This document shows, in pieces, positions 1-8,259 of a stretch of 64,000 nt of DNA. Position 1 is the stretch's first letter; each line of letters starts with the position of its first letter. Origin of the DNA: Ostreiculturibacter nitratireducens (lineage in GTDB: Bacteria > Pseudomonadota > Alphaproteobacteria > Rhodobacterales > Rhodobacteraceae). The position numbers were made by a program, and so were the translations under genes. The notes under the pieces were generated by a model. It was not told the DNA's origin, did no database searches, and saw only the letters and a program-made list of their open reading frames with translations. The stretch is from positions 310,001 through 374,000 of the forward strand of contig NZ_JAVQHL010000001.1 of assembly GCF_032670585.1 (NCBI RefSeq), given 5' to 3'.

Positions 1-2252
1 AGGGTCAGGACGTGGACCTCACTGCGCATCTCCTTCAGCCGCTCCTTGTGGGAGACGCCGAAATGCTGCTCCTCGTCGATCACGAGGAGGCCGAGGTTCT
101 TGAACCGGATGCCCTTTGCAAGGATCGCGTGGGTTCCGATGACGATATCGACGGAACCGTCCGCCAGCCCTTCCCGCGTCGTCTGGGCGTCGCGGGCAGA
201 GACGAAGCGCGACAGGGGCCGGACGTTCAGCGGCATGCCCCGGAAGCGTTCGGCGAAGGTCTTGAAGTGTTGCCGCGCCAGAAGCGTGGTCGGTGCGATC
301 ACCGCGACCTGAGCGCCCGACATGGCCGCGACGAAGGCAGCCCGCATCGCGACCTCGGTCTTGCCGAAGCCCACGTCGCCCACGATGAGCCGGTCCATCG
401 GCGTGCCTTGAGAGAGGTCGTTCAGCACTTCCTCGATCGCGGTCAGCTGGTCGTCGGTCTCCTGGTAAGGGAATCGCGCGCAGAACGCGTCCCAGAGCCC
501 GTCCGGGGGCTCCATGACCTGGGCGGCGCGCAGGTACCGTTCGGCCGCGACCCGGATCAACCGTTCCGCAATCTCGCGGATGCGCTGCTTGAGCTTTGCC
601 TTCTTCGCCTGCCAGGCACCGCCGCCGAGCTTGTCGAGAAGACCTTCCTCGTGGCCGTAGCGGCTCAGAAGCTCGATGTTCTCGACCGGCAGGTAAAGCC
701 GGTCGCCGCCCGCGTATTCGATCCAGACGCATTCATGCGGCGCGCCGAGCGCGGTGATCGTTTCCAGACCGCGATAGCGTCCGACGCCGTGGTCGACGTG
801 GACCACGAGATCACCGGGTGTGAGCGACTGCGCCTCGGTCAGGAAGTTCTCGGCCTTCCGGCGTTTCTTCGGGCCGCGGATCAGGCGGTCGCCCAGCACG
901 TCCTGCTCGGCGATGACCGTCAGGCCCTGCCCCTCGAACCCGTGTTCCAGCGCCCAGACGGCAAGATACAGGCCACCCTTGGCGTCCTTCACGTCGCGGA
1001 TGTCGCGGATCGGGACGGCGCCCTCGACGCCTTCATCGGCCAGAAGACCGGACAGGCGTTCCCGCGCGCCTTCGGAATAGGCCGCGAGGATCACGTTGCC
1101 GGACTTCCGCTTCGCTTCCAGATGCATGGCGAGCGCGCCGAAAAGGCTCACCTCTTCCTGCTGGCGCTCCGGTGAGAAGTTCCGGCCGATCCTGCCGCCC
1201 GCGTCGAGCACTCCGGGCCCGGTCGGCTGCGGCAGCGTCACGAGCTGGATGACGCGTTCGTCCGCGATCGCGGCATCCCAGGCCTGGCCGTCGAGATAGA
1301 GGAGCCCCGGTGCACAGGGCTTGTAGACCGTATCCAGCCGATCCTTCCGCCGCATCGCCTCGCGCCGCGTGTCGTATTGATCCGCGATCCCCTCCCAGCG
1401 AGACATCCGGGCGGGCGTCAGTTGATCGTCGAGCATCACGGTGGCGTCGGGAAGATAGTCGAACAGCGTCTCCAGCCGCTCGTGGAAGAAGGGCAGCCAG
1501 TGCTCCATCCCGGCGTGCTTGCGCCCGGCGCTGACCGCCTCGTAAAGCGGATCGTCCGTTCCTGCGGCGCCGAATTCGATCCGGTAGTTCTGCCGGAAGC
1601 GGGTGATCGAAGCCTCGTCGAGGATGACCTCGGAAACCGGGGTCAGTTCAACGGTGTTGAGCTTCTCGGTGCTTCGCTGCGTCGCCGGGTCGAAGCGGCG
1701 CGCGCCGTCGAGGACGTCGCCGAAGAGGTCGAGCCGCACCGGCCCGCCCTCGCCCGGCGGGAAGATGTCGATGATCCCGCCACGGATGGCGTAGTCGCCG
1801 GGTTCGGTGACCGTGGGGGTCTGGGAAAAGCCCATCCGGACGAGGAAGTCCCGCAACGCGGCCTCGTTCACCCTTCCTCCGACGCGGGCGGTGAAGGTCG
1901 CTTCCCGCAGAACCTCGCGCGTCGGAACGCGCTGCATCGCCGACGAAAGCGTTGTCAGAAGGACGAAGGGCTTGGGCATCCCGTGCGCTAACGCGGCAAG
2001 CGTCGCCATGCGCGCGGCCGAGATGTCCGGGTTCGGGGAGACGCGGTCATAGGGAAGGCAGTCCCAGGCCGGCAGGCTCATCACGACCGCGTCCGGTGCG
2101 AAGAAGGCGAGCGCGGCGCGCATGGCCTCCATCCGCCTGTCGTCGCGCGCGACGTGGATGATGCTCTTGTCCTGAGCCAGTTCCCGCGCGACTGCCCTGG
2201 CGTCGAAGCCTTCGGGTGCGCCGGAAAGAATTATGTGTTCGCGGCCGGTCAT
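1..2252 (-). CDS. mfd: Transcription-repair coupling factor Mfd (C-terminus cut by window edge)
   Basis: Mfd removes RNA polymerase stalled at DNA lesions and recruits UvrA; it is a cytoplasmic DNA translocase. About 750 residues are visible out of the family's roughly 1150. The N-terminal third is the UvrB-like module. It is followed by the polymerase-interacting region (DLVVHVDHGVGRYRGL) and the start of the translocase with Walker A GDVGFGKT and DEEQHFG (DExx box). The remaining helicase lobe and C-terminal domain lie beyond base 1. The start is an ATG giving MTGREHIILSG. It is preceded on the same strand by a small membrane-protein gene that ends 31 bp upstream. Identity is sure from the motif order and the RNAP-interaction signature. 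Confidence 0.95.
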   Translation of the reverse strand, partial: MTGREHIILSGAPEGFDARAVARELAQDKSIIHVARDDRRMEAMRAALAFFAPDAVVMSLPAWDCLPYDRVSPNPDISAARMATLAALAHGMPKPFVLLTTLSSAMQRVPTREVLREATFTARVGGRVNEAALRDFLVRMGFSQTPTVTEPGDYAIRGGIIDIFPPGEGGPVRLDLFGDVLDGARRFDPATQRSTEKLNTVELTPVSEVILDEASITRFRQNYRIEFGAAGTDDPLYEAVSAGRKHAGMEHWLPFFHERLETLFDYLPDATVMLDDQLTPARMSRWEGIADQYDTRREAMRRKDRLDTVYKPCAPGLLYLDGQAWDAAIADERVIQLVTLPQPTGPGVLDAGGRIGRNFSPERQQEEVSLFGALAMHLEAKRKSGNVILAAYSEGARERLSGLLADEGVEGAVPIRDIRDVKDAKGGLYLAVWALEHGFEGQGLTVIAEQDVLGDRLIRGPKKRRKAENFLTEAQSLTPGDLVVHVDHGVGRYRGLETITALGAPHECVWIEYAGGDRLYLPVENIELLSRYGHEEGLLDKLGGGAWQAKKAKLKQRIREIAERLIRVAAERYLRAAQVMEPPDGLWDAFCARFPYQETDDQLTAIEEVLNDLSQGTPMDRLIVGDVGFGKTEVAMRAAFVAAMSGAQVAVIAPTTLLARQHFKTFAERFRGMPLNVRPLSRFVSARDAQTTREGLADGSVDIVIGTHAILAKGIRFKNLGLLVIDEEQHFGVSHKERLKEMRSEVHVLT

Positions 2253-2283
2253 TCGCGCTGACCTAAGCAAAGGGGCGCCGGTG

Positions 2284-2811
2284 TCAACTGGGGATCGCGC
2301 CGATGTCGAGGTTCTGATACATGCCCCAGAAGGCCGTGACGAAGATCGACGCCATTCCGATCACCTGGACATAGAGGCGGTGGCGCAGGAGCACCTTCCG
2401 CAGGTCCTCGCCCTCGGGGGACGTCTCGTGGATCCTGTTGGCGGCCTTGATGCTCAGCCAGGCGACGAATGTCATCGGGAAGAGGATCAGGAAGATCGCC
2501 TGACAGAACTCGATCCTGTAGAGAAATCCGAGCAGACCGAGCGTGGTCATGGCGAAGCTGCCGCCGGCGACGAGCGTGACACCGGACTGGCTCGAAACGT
2601 GAACGATCCGATTGACGTTCACCTTCACGATCGAGACGAGATCCTCCTCGAATTGTCCTCCGCGCCGCCGCGCGCGCAGGATCATGTCGTAGGGCACCCC
2701 GAGTGTCCAATGCGAGGCCGAGGACCAGACCGTCGCCAGAACGATCCAGTACCAGAGATTCGAGAATGACCGCATGTCGATCAGCTCGAAAACCTGTTCA
2801 GTCCAGTCCAC
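2284..2811 (-). CDS. Small polytopic inner-membrane protein ('SufBCD-associated' type)
   Basis: This 175-residue protein has hydrophobic segments near residues 17-36, 82-98, 102-122 and 150-167, so it is probably a four-helix inner-membrane protein. It begins MDWTEQVFELIDMRSFSNLW. From memory, this pattern is conserved in Rhodobacteraceae, where databases call it 'component of SufBCD complex'; I know of no experiment behind that name and nothing in the sequence shows an Fe-S role. The start is a GTG with a good ribosome-binding site (GGAGG 6-7 bases upstream). It is co-oriented with mfd and divergent from hemB. Confidence 0.75.
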   Translation of the reverse strand: MDWTEQVFELIDMRSFSNLWYWIVLATVWSSASHWTLGVPYDMILRARRRGGQFEEDLVSIVKVNVNRIVHVSSQSGVTLVAGGSFAMTTLGLLGFLYRIEFCQAIFLILFPMTFVAWLSIKAANRIHETSPEGEDLRKVLLRHRLYVQVIGMASIFVTAFWGMYQNLDIGAIPS

Positions 2812-2941
2812 TCTGCCTCCCGCCGTCCGCCTTGGGCGCGCCGCTCCGCGACGATGCGCCGGGGGGCCTGCCGGTCATTGCGCTTGAGATATGCGCAGAA
2901 CCCTCGTAACCCGTTCCGAAGGATCAGCCAAGAGTGTGCCC

Positions 2942-3934
2942 ATGACGCCCGTCATCGCCCCCTTCCCCGCAAACCGCCCGCGCCGGCTGCGCCGGACTGC
3001 CGCCCTGCGCGATCTCGCACAGGAAAACCGGCTATCGGTCAAGGACCTGATCTGGCCGCTCTTCGTCACCGACGTGCCCGGCGCGGATGCGCCCGTGGCC
3101 TCGATGCCGGGGGTGAGCCGCCTGACGGTGGATGGCGTCGTGAAGGCTGCCGAGGAGGCCGCGCAGCTAGGCATCCCTGCGGTCTGCCTCTTCCCCTACA
3201 CGGACCCCGCGCTGAAGACCGAAACCTGCGAGGAGGCCTGGAACCCCGACAACCTCTCGAACCGAGCGGTGCGGGCGATCAAGGCGGCGGTTCCCGAGAT
3301 CGCGGTCATGACGGACGTCGCCCTCGATCCCTACAACGCGCTCGGCCATGACGGGATCGTGCGGGACGGCGTGATCGTGAACGACGAGACGGTCGAGGCC
3401 CTCGTGAAGATGGCTCTCGCGCAAGCGGAGGCCGGGGCTGACATCCTCGGGCCTTCGGACATGATGGACGGGCGGATCGGCGCCATGCGCTCCGCGCTCG
3501 AGGCCGGAGGCCACAAGGACGTGGCGATCCTGTCTTACGCTGCGAAATACGCCTCCGCCTTCTATGGCCCGTTCCGCGATGCGGTCGGCGCGAGCGGCGC
3601 GCTGAAGGGCGACAAGAAGACCTACCAGATGAATCCCGGCAACGCAGACGAGGCGATCCGTCTCGTTGCCCGCGATCTGGCCGAGGGTGCGGACATGGTG
3701 ATGGTCAAGCCCGGCATGCCATACCTCGACATCTGCGCCGCGGTGAAGGCGCGGTTCGCGGTTCCGACTTTCGCCTACCAGGTGTCCGGCGAATACGCGA
3801 TGCTGAAGGGCGCGATCCTGCAGGGCTGGGTCAAGGAGGACGTGATGCTGGAAAGTCTCCTCGCCTTCCGGCGTGCGGGCTGCGATGGCATCCTCACCTA
3901 CTTCGCGCCGGACGTCGCGCGGCTGCTTTCCTGA
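2942..3934 (+). CDS. hemB: Delta-aminolevulinic acid dehydratase (porphobilinogen synthase)
   Basis: HemB condenses two 5-aminolevulinate molecules to porphobilinogen in tetrapyrrole synthesis (heme, cobalamin, possibly bacteriochlorophyll). The 330 residues match the usual family length. Visible signatures are LIWPLFVTD near the N-terminus, DVALDPYNALGHDG, the Schiff-base lysine region SYAAKYASAFYGPFRDA, and MVKPGMPYLD with the second active-site lysine. The region that in plant and animal enzymes carries the zinc cysteines reads DVALDPYNALGHDG, so this is an Asp-rich, Mg-type alphaproteobacterial enzyme. The ATG at 2942 (MTPVIAPFPANRPRR) was preferred because the open frame upstream is not protein-like. 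It is divergently oriented from the membrane-protein gene. Confidence 0.95.
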   Translation: MTPVIAPFPANRPRRLRRTAALRDLAQENRLSVKDLIWPLFVTDVPGADAPVASMPGVSRLTVDGVVKAAEEAAQLGIPAVCLFPYTDPALKTETCEEAWNPDNLSNRAVRAIKAAVPEIAVMTDVALDPYNALGHDGIVRDGVIVNDETVEALVKMALAQAEAGADILGPSDMMDGRIGAMRSALEAGGHKDVAILSYAAKYASAFYGPFRDAVGASGALKGDKKTYQMNPGNADEAIRLVARDLAEGADMVMVKPGMPYLDICAAVKARFAVPTFAYQVSGEYAMLKGAILQGWVKEDVMLESLLAFRRAGCDGILTYFAPDVARLLS

Positions 3935-4173
3935 GGCATTCCCGCCAGGTTTCCGCGACGCCTGGAACTCGTTACCCGCGGTTTTCGCGTGGGCAGGGAT
4001 CCATTTTGACAGGCCGCGACAGCCGCGCCGGAGTTTGCCGAAGAAGGGCGTTTGGGCACAACACCTGATGACATCAAAGGCGGATTCCCCTATAGATAGG
4101 GGGCGACCGACCGGACAAGGTCGGCGGAGGCAAGGCAAGACCAAGAACAATAAATTACAGAACGGAGAGCAGC

Positions 4174-4728
4174 ATGACCCTTTCGCGTCGTGGATTCATC
4201 GTGGCCGGAACGGCAACGCTTGGCCTGACGGCCTGTGGCAACGGCATTGGCGGCACAGGAGCGCAACAGCTGGATGCGAGGGTGGATGCGACACGCGATT
4301 ACCTGCGCAGCCGGTATCCGGGCACGCAGGATCTCATGAACAAGGCGGTCGGCATTCTCTACATGCCGCTGATGACCGAGGCGGGCTTCGGCTTCGGCGG
4401 CGCCTATGGGCGCGGCGCGCTGCGGATCAACGATGTGACGGTCGACTACTACTCCGCCACGCAGGCGACGTTCGGGCTTCAGATTGGCGCGCAGCAGTAT
4501 GCGCATGCGCTCTTCTTCATGACGAACGAGGCTCTGGCCAAGTTCCGGAGTTCCGACGGCTGGGCCGCCGGGGCGGACGTCAAGTATGCCGTGCCGGACC
4601 GTGGCGGCGCGGTCGGTGTCGAAACGACGACCGCGCTCGATCCGGTCGTGGCTCTGGTCTTCGGTCAGGCCGGGCTGATCATCGGCGCCACGCTCGAGGG
4701 CACCAAGTACACGCGGATCATTCCCTGA
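4174..4728 (+). CDS. SYLF/Ysc84-domain lipoprotein
   Basis: A 184-residue exported protein. The N-terminus MTLSRRGFIVAGTATLGLTAC combines a twin-arginine-like SRRGF with a lipobox (LTAC, Cys near residue 21), so a lipid-anchored periplasmic protein is likely, possibly Tat-exported. The rest is a SYLF (Ysc84) domain: KAVGILYMPLMTEAGFGFGG early, then a Gly-rich, Val-rich beta core ending TKYTRIIP. SYLF domains bind lipids in eukaryotes; the bacterial role is not known. The gene stands alone: 239 bp follow hemB with no gene, and a hairpin closes it at 4741-4775. Confidence 0.8.
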   Translation: MTLSRRGFIVAGTATLGLTACGNGIGGTGAQQLDARVDATRDYLRSRYPGTQDLMNKAVGILYMPLMTEAGFGFGGAYGRGALRINDVTVDYYSATQATFGLQIGAQQYAHALFFMTNEALAKFRSSDGWAAGADVKYAVPDRGGAVGVETTTALDPVVALVFGQAGLIIGATLEGTKYTRIIP

Positions 4729-4740
4729 GGGGACTGCCGT

Positions 4741-4775
4741 GCTTCTGCGCAGGGCGGATGGCCTTGCGCAGAAGC
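4741..4775. terminator. Convergent hairpin terminator
   Basis: GCTTCTGCGCA (4741-4751) pairs perfectly with TGCGCAGAAGC (4765-4775), and the stem extends inward by three more pairs including one G-U. It lies between the SYLF gene and the oppositely oriented dehydrogenase gene, so it can serve both. There is no strong U-tract on either side. Confidence 0.6.
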
Positions 4776-4786
4776 GTCGATTTCAC

Positions 4787-5659
4787 TCAGTCGAGTGCGC
4801 GCAGCCGCTTCAAGAGGCTCGATGTGTCCCAACGCCCGCCACCAAGCTTCTGCACGTCCTTGTAGAACTGGTCTACAAGAGCCGTGACCGGCAGGCTCGC
4901 GCCCGTCTCGTTCGCCGTCGCGAGGCAGATGCCGAGGTCCTTGCGCATCCAGTCCACCGCGAAGCCGAAGTCGTAGCGATCCTCGGCCATGGTCTTGTAG
5001 CGGTTCGACATCTGCCAGGAACCCGCGGCGCCCTGGCTGATGACCTCGACGACGGATTCGATCGACAGACCGGCCTTTTCCGCGAAGTGAAGCGACTCGG
5101 CGAGCCCCTGGACGAGCCCTGCGATCGCGATCTGGTTGCACATCTTGGTGATCTGCCCGGCGCCGCTGTCGCCGAGGCGGCGGCAGATCTTCGCATAGGC
5201 CGCGATGACCGGTTCGGCCGCGGCATAGTCGGCCTCGTCGCCACCGCACATCACCGAAAGCTGGCCGTTCTCGGCGCCGGCCTGGCCGCCGGAGACCGGG
5301 GCGTCCACGAAGCCCACGCCTTTCTCCCCGGCGAGCGCCGCCATCTCGCGCGTAACCTTCGCCGAGACGGTCGTGTGGTCGACGAATATCGCACCGGATT
5401 CCATTCCGGCGAACGCGCCGTCGTCGCCAGTGCAGACCGCGCGCAGGTCGTCATCGTTGCCGACGCAGGCCATCACGAATTCGGCGCCCTGCGCGGCTTC
5501 CGCCGCCGTCGCAGCCTTCTTCCCCTTGTGTTTCCCGACCCATGCCTCCGCTTTCGCCGGGGTGCGGTTCCACACCGTCACGTCGTGGCCCTTGGCGGCG
5601 AGATGACCCGCCATCGGAAAGCCCATTACACCCAGTCCCAGAAACGCCACCTTGGCCAT
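4787..5659 (-). CDS. NAD(P)-dependent beta-hydroxyacid dehydrogenase (3-hydroxyisobutyrate dehydrogenase family)
   Basis: A 290-residue cytosolic enzyme. The N-terminal Rossmann fold has the dinucleotide motif GLGVMGFPMAGHL. Residues near 119-125 read DAPVSGG, the family's substrate-binding signature. The catalytic lysine sits in GAGQITKMCNQ near residue 170. The C-terminal half is the all-helical domain. The family oxidises 3-hydroxyisobutyrate, tartronate semialdehyde, 2-hydroxy-3-oxopropionate and relatives; the sequence alone does not fix the substrate, and there is no valine-degradation gene nearby. A GGGGAGG ribosome-binding site precedes the ATG at 5659. It diverges from the acylase gene, with 92 bp between the starts. 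Confidence 0.85.
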   Translation of the reverse strand: MAKVAFLGLGVMGFPMAGHLAAKGHDVTVWNRTPAKAEAWVGKHKGKKAATAAEAAQGAEFVMACVGNDDDLRAVCTGDDGAFAGMESGAIFVDHTTVSAKVTREMAALAGEKGVGFVDAPVSGGQAGAENGQLSVMCGGDEADYAAAEPVIAAYAKICRRLGDSGAGQITKMCNQIAIAGLVQGLAESLHFAEKAGLSIESVVEVISQGAAGSWQMSNRYKTMAEDRYDFGFAVDWMRKDLGICLATANETGASLPVTALVDQFYKDVQKLGGGRWDTSSLLKRLRALD

Positions 5660-5751
5660 GCCATCCTCCCCTCAGCGATTGCGGACAACCCGCATTTGCC
5701 CTAGTTACCCGCATCGCACCTGCCGTCAACCGCCGATCCGCGGAGACCTTC

Positions 5752-8217
5752 ATGCTTACCGTTCTGCGCTGGCTCCTGAGAATCGTTACCGGCGCGCTCG
5801 TTCTCTCTTTCGCCATTGCGGTCCTCGTCTACTATTTCGGCAGCCGGTCGATCCCTGACTACAACGAAACGCACACCGTTACGGGAATCGAGGGTCGCGT
5901 CGAAATCGTCCGCGACACGGCCGACGTCCCGCACATCTTCGGCGCGAATGACGCCGACGTCTTCTTCGGCCTCGGCTTCGCCCACGCGCAGGATCGGCTC
6001 TGGCAGATGACGATCATGCGCCGCACGGCGCAGGGCCGGCTGTCGGAGGTGTTCGGGTCGGCGACGGTCGCGACAGACGAGCTGATGCGGCGGTTCGACA
6101 TCTACGGTCTCGCCGCCCAGTCCGTCGCCGCGCAGGATGAAAAGACCCGCGCCGCTCTCGAAGCCTATGCGCGCGGCGTCAACGAATGGATCCGCATCGT
6201 CAACGAGCAGGCGAAGGGACGCGGCGCGCCGGAGTTCTTCCTGTTCTCGAACGAGATCGCGTACTGGCAGCCGGCCGACTCTCTCGCCGTGCTGAAGCTG
6301 ATGGGACTGCAGATGTCCGATCAGCTCGAATCCGAGGTGCTCTTCGCCCGCGTCTCTCTCCTTTCGCCCGACTGGGCCCGAGACCTATTTCCCGAGGCGC
6401 CGGGACCTGGTGTCGCTGCCCTGCCCCCCTATGCAAGTCTTGCGCCGGGTCTGGACCGGCCGAAGGAGCCGCTCCGCTACGCCGAGAACGCGCTTTCGCC
6501 GTTCCGCCGCGGGGATTTCGCCGGAGCTTCGAATGCATGGGCGGCGGCGCCGGGGCGTTCCGCCGCGCGCGGCTCGCTTCTTGCCAACGATCCGCATTCC
6601 GCGTTCACCGCGCCCTCCAACTGGTATCTGGCGCGGCTGGAACTGAGCACGGGGGGCGTGATCGGCGCGACGATCCCCGGATTTCCGGCGATCCTTCTTG
6701 GCCGGAATGCGAACCTCGGCTGGGGCACGACATCCTCCTATCTCGACGATCAGGACGTCTTCATCGAGGAGCTGAACCCGGCGGACCCGACGCGCTACCG
6801 GACCGAGGCGGGATGGGCGGATTTCCAGACACGGCGGTCCATCATCGAAGTCGCGGACGGGGACCCTGTCACCATCACCCTGCGCTGGACGCAGAACGGT
6901 CCCGTGCTGCCAGGCTCTCACTACGGGCTGGCTTCCGTCACGCCGCCCGGCCATGTCGCTGCGCTTGGATGGACGCTTCTCGACGGCAACGACACTACGG
7001 CGACGGGCCTGCTTCGGCTGATGAAGGCCCGGACGGTGGAGGAAGGCATCGAGGCCGGCAGGGATTTCATCGCCCCGGCGCAGAACCTGATACTCGCGGA
7101 CCAGGACGGGATCGCGATGCAGATGGTCGGCCGGATGCCCGCCCGAGATGCCGACCACCAGTCGAAGGGGCGCATGCCATCCCCCGGCTGGCGCCCGGAG
7201 AACCGATGGCACGGTATGCTGCCCTACGCGGACAACCCGGTATTCCTCGACCCCGAGGGCGGGATCGTCGGCAACACGAACAACAAGGTGGTGGACCGCC
7301 CCTTCCCCGAACATGTCAGCTATGACTGGGGAGACAGCCAGCGCGTCCAGCGATGGCAGCGCCTGATGCAGGAGCGGGAGTTCCACACGCGCGAAAGCTT
7401 CATCGCGGCGCAGCTTGATACCGTTTCTCCGACCGCGCGAAGCCTCCTGCCGCTGATCGGCGCCGAGCTTTGGTTCACTGGGGAGGCTGCGCCGGGCGGG
7501 ACGCAGGAACGGCTGAGGCAGCGCGCATTGGGACTTCTGGCCGACTGGGACGGTGAAATGAACGAGCACCTGCCCGAACCGCTGATCTATGCCGCCTGGG
7601 TGCGCGCGCTGCAATCGCGGCTCATCCGTGACGAGCTTGGACCGCTGGCGGAGGATTTCATCGGCCTGCGTCCGCTCTTCATCGAGCGCGTGTTCCGGGA
7701 TGTCGAAGGCGCGGGCAAGTGGTGCGATATCCTGCAGTCCTCGCCGGTGGAGACCTGCCCCGAGCTTGCCCGCATCGCGCTCGACGATGCGCTGCTCTAT
7801 CTTTCGGAACACCACGGCTCTAACCCGGAAAGCTGGCGCTGGGGGGATTCGCATGAGGCCGCGCTCGATCACCCGGTGCTGGGGGACTCGCCGCTTCTCG
7901 GCTGGATCGTGAACATCCGCCTGTCGACCTCGGGGGGCGACAACACGCTGATGCGCGGCCTGACCAAGGGCACGGAGCCCGATCCCTTCCTGAGCGTTCA
8001 CGGCGCGGGCTACCGGGGCGTTTACGACTTCGGCGATCCCGACAGCTCGGTCTTCATCATCTCGACCGGGCAGTCGGGGCATCCCCTCTCGCGCCACTAC
8101 GACGACCTCGCAAGGCTGTGGCGGCGCGGGGAATACATCCCGATGTCGCTCGACCCGGCTCTGGCGCGCGCAGCCGCCACGGGTATCACCGTGCTGGAGC
8201 CCGCGGAGGGCGGGTAA
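5752..8217 (+). CDS. Penicillin acylase family Ntn-hydrolase, membrane-anchored
   Basis: An 821-residue precursor of the penicillin G acylase / acyl-homoserine-lactone acylase family, which cuts amide bonds after autoproteolysis into alpha and beta chains. Residues 8-28 form one hydrophobic segment that anchors or exports the protein. The alpha chain follows (GFAHAQDRLWQM, typical of the family). The predicted N-terminal nucleophile of the beta chain is Ser260 in GASNAWA, followed by LANDPH. A later Asn in GNTNNK fits the oxyanion/catalytic Asn. Substrates in the family include penicillins, N-acyl homoserine lactones and other amides, and cannot be chosen here. The ATG at 5752 was preferred because it begins the hydrophobic anchor. 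Confidence 0.88.
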   Translation: MLTVLRWLLRIVTGALVLSFAIAVLVYYFGSRSIPDYNETHTVTGIEGRVEIVRDTADVPHIFGANDADVFFGLGFAHAQDRLWQMTIMRRTAQGRLSEVFGSATVATDELMRRFDIYGLAAQSVAAQDEKTRAALEAYARGVNEWIRIVNEQAKGRGAPEFFLFSNEIAYWQPADSLAVLKLMGLQMSDQLESEVLFARVSLLSPDWARDLFPEAPGPGVAALPPYASLAPGLDRPKEPLRYAENALSPFRRGDFAGASNAWAAAPGRSAARGSLLANDPHSAFTAPSNWYLARLELSTGGVIGATIPGFPAILLGRNANLGWGTTSSYLDDQDVFIEELNPADPTRYRTEAGWADFQTRRSIIEVADGDPVTITLRWTQNGPVLPGSHYGLASVTPPGHVAALGWTLLDGNDTTATGLLRLMKARTVEEGIEAGRDFIAPAQNLILADQDGIAMQMVGRMPARDADHQSKGRMPSPGWRPENRWHGMLPYADNPVFLDPEGGIVGNTNNKVVDRPFPEHVSYDWGDSQRVQRWQRLMQEREFHTRESFIAAQLDTVSPTARSLLPLIGAELWFTGEAAPGGTQERLRQRALGLLADWDGEMNEHLPEPLIYAAWVRALQSRLIRDELGPLAEDFIGLRPLFIERVFRDVEGAGKWCDILQSSPVETCPELARIALDDALLYLSEHHGSNPESWRWGDSHEAALDHPVLGDSPLLGWIVNIRLSTSGGDNTLMRGLTKGTEPDPFLSVHGAGYRGVYDFGDPDSSVFIISTGQSGHPLSRHYDDLARLWRRGEYIPMSLDPALARAAATGITVLEPAEGG

Positions 8218-8259
8218 GCGTCCGGCGGGGGCGCACGAAGGCCCGCACGGTCACGTCAT

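Noticed and set aside
12..1175. 387-codon open frame on the plus strand
   Set aside because: It lies fully inside mfd on the other strand; mfd shows clear helicase motifs, while the plus-strand product has no domain and a composition typical of a shadow frame.
6385..8097. 570-codon open frame on the minus strand
   Set aside because: Shadow of the penicillin-acylase gene; no recognisable domain.
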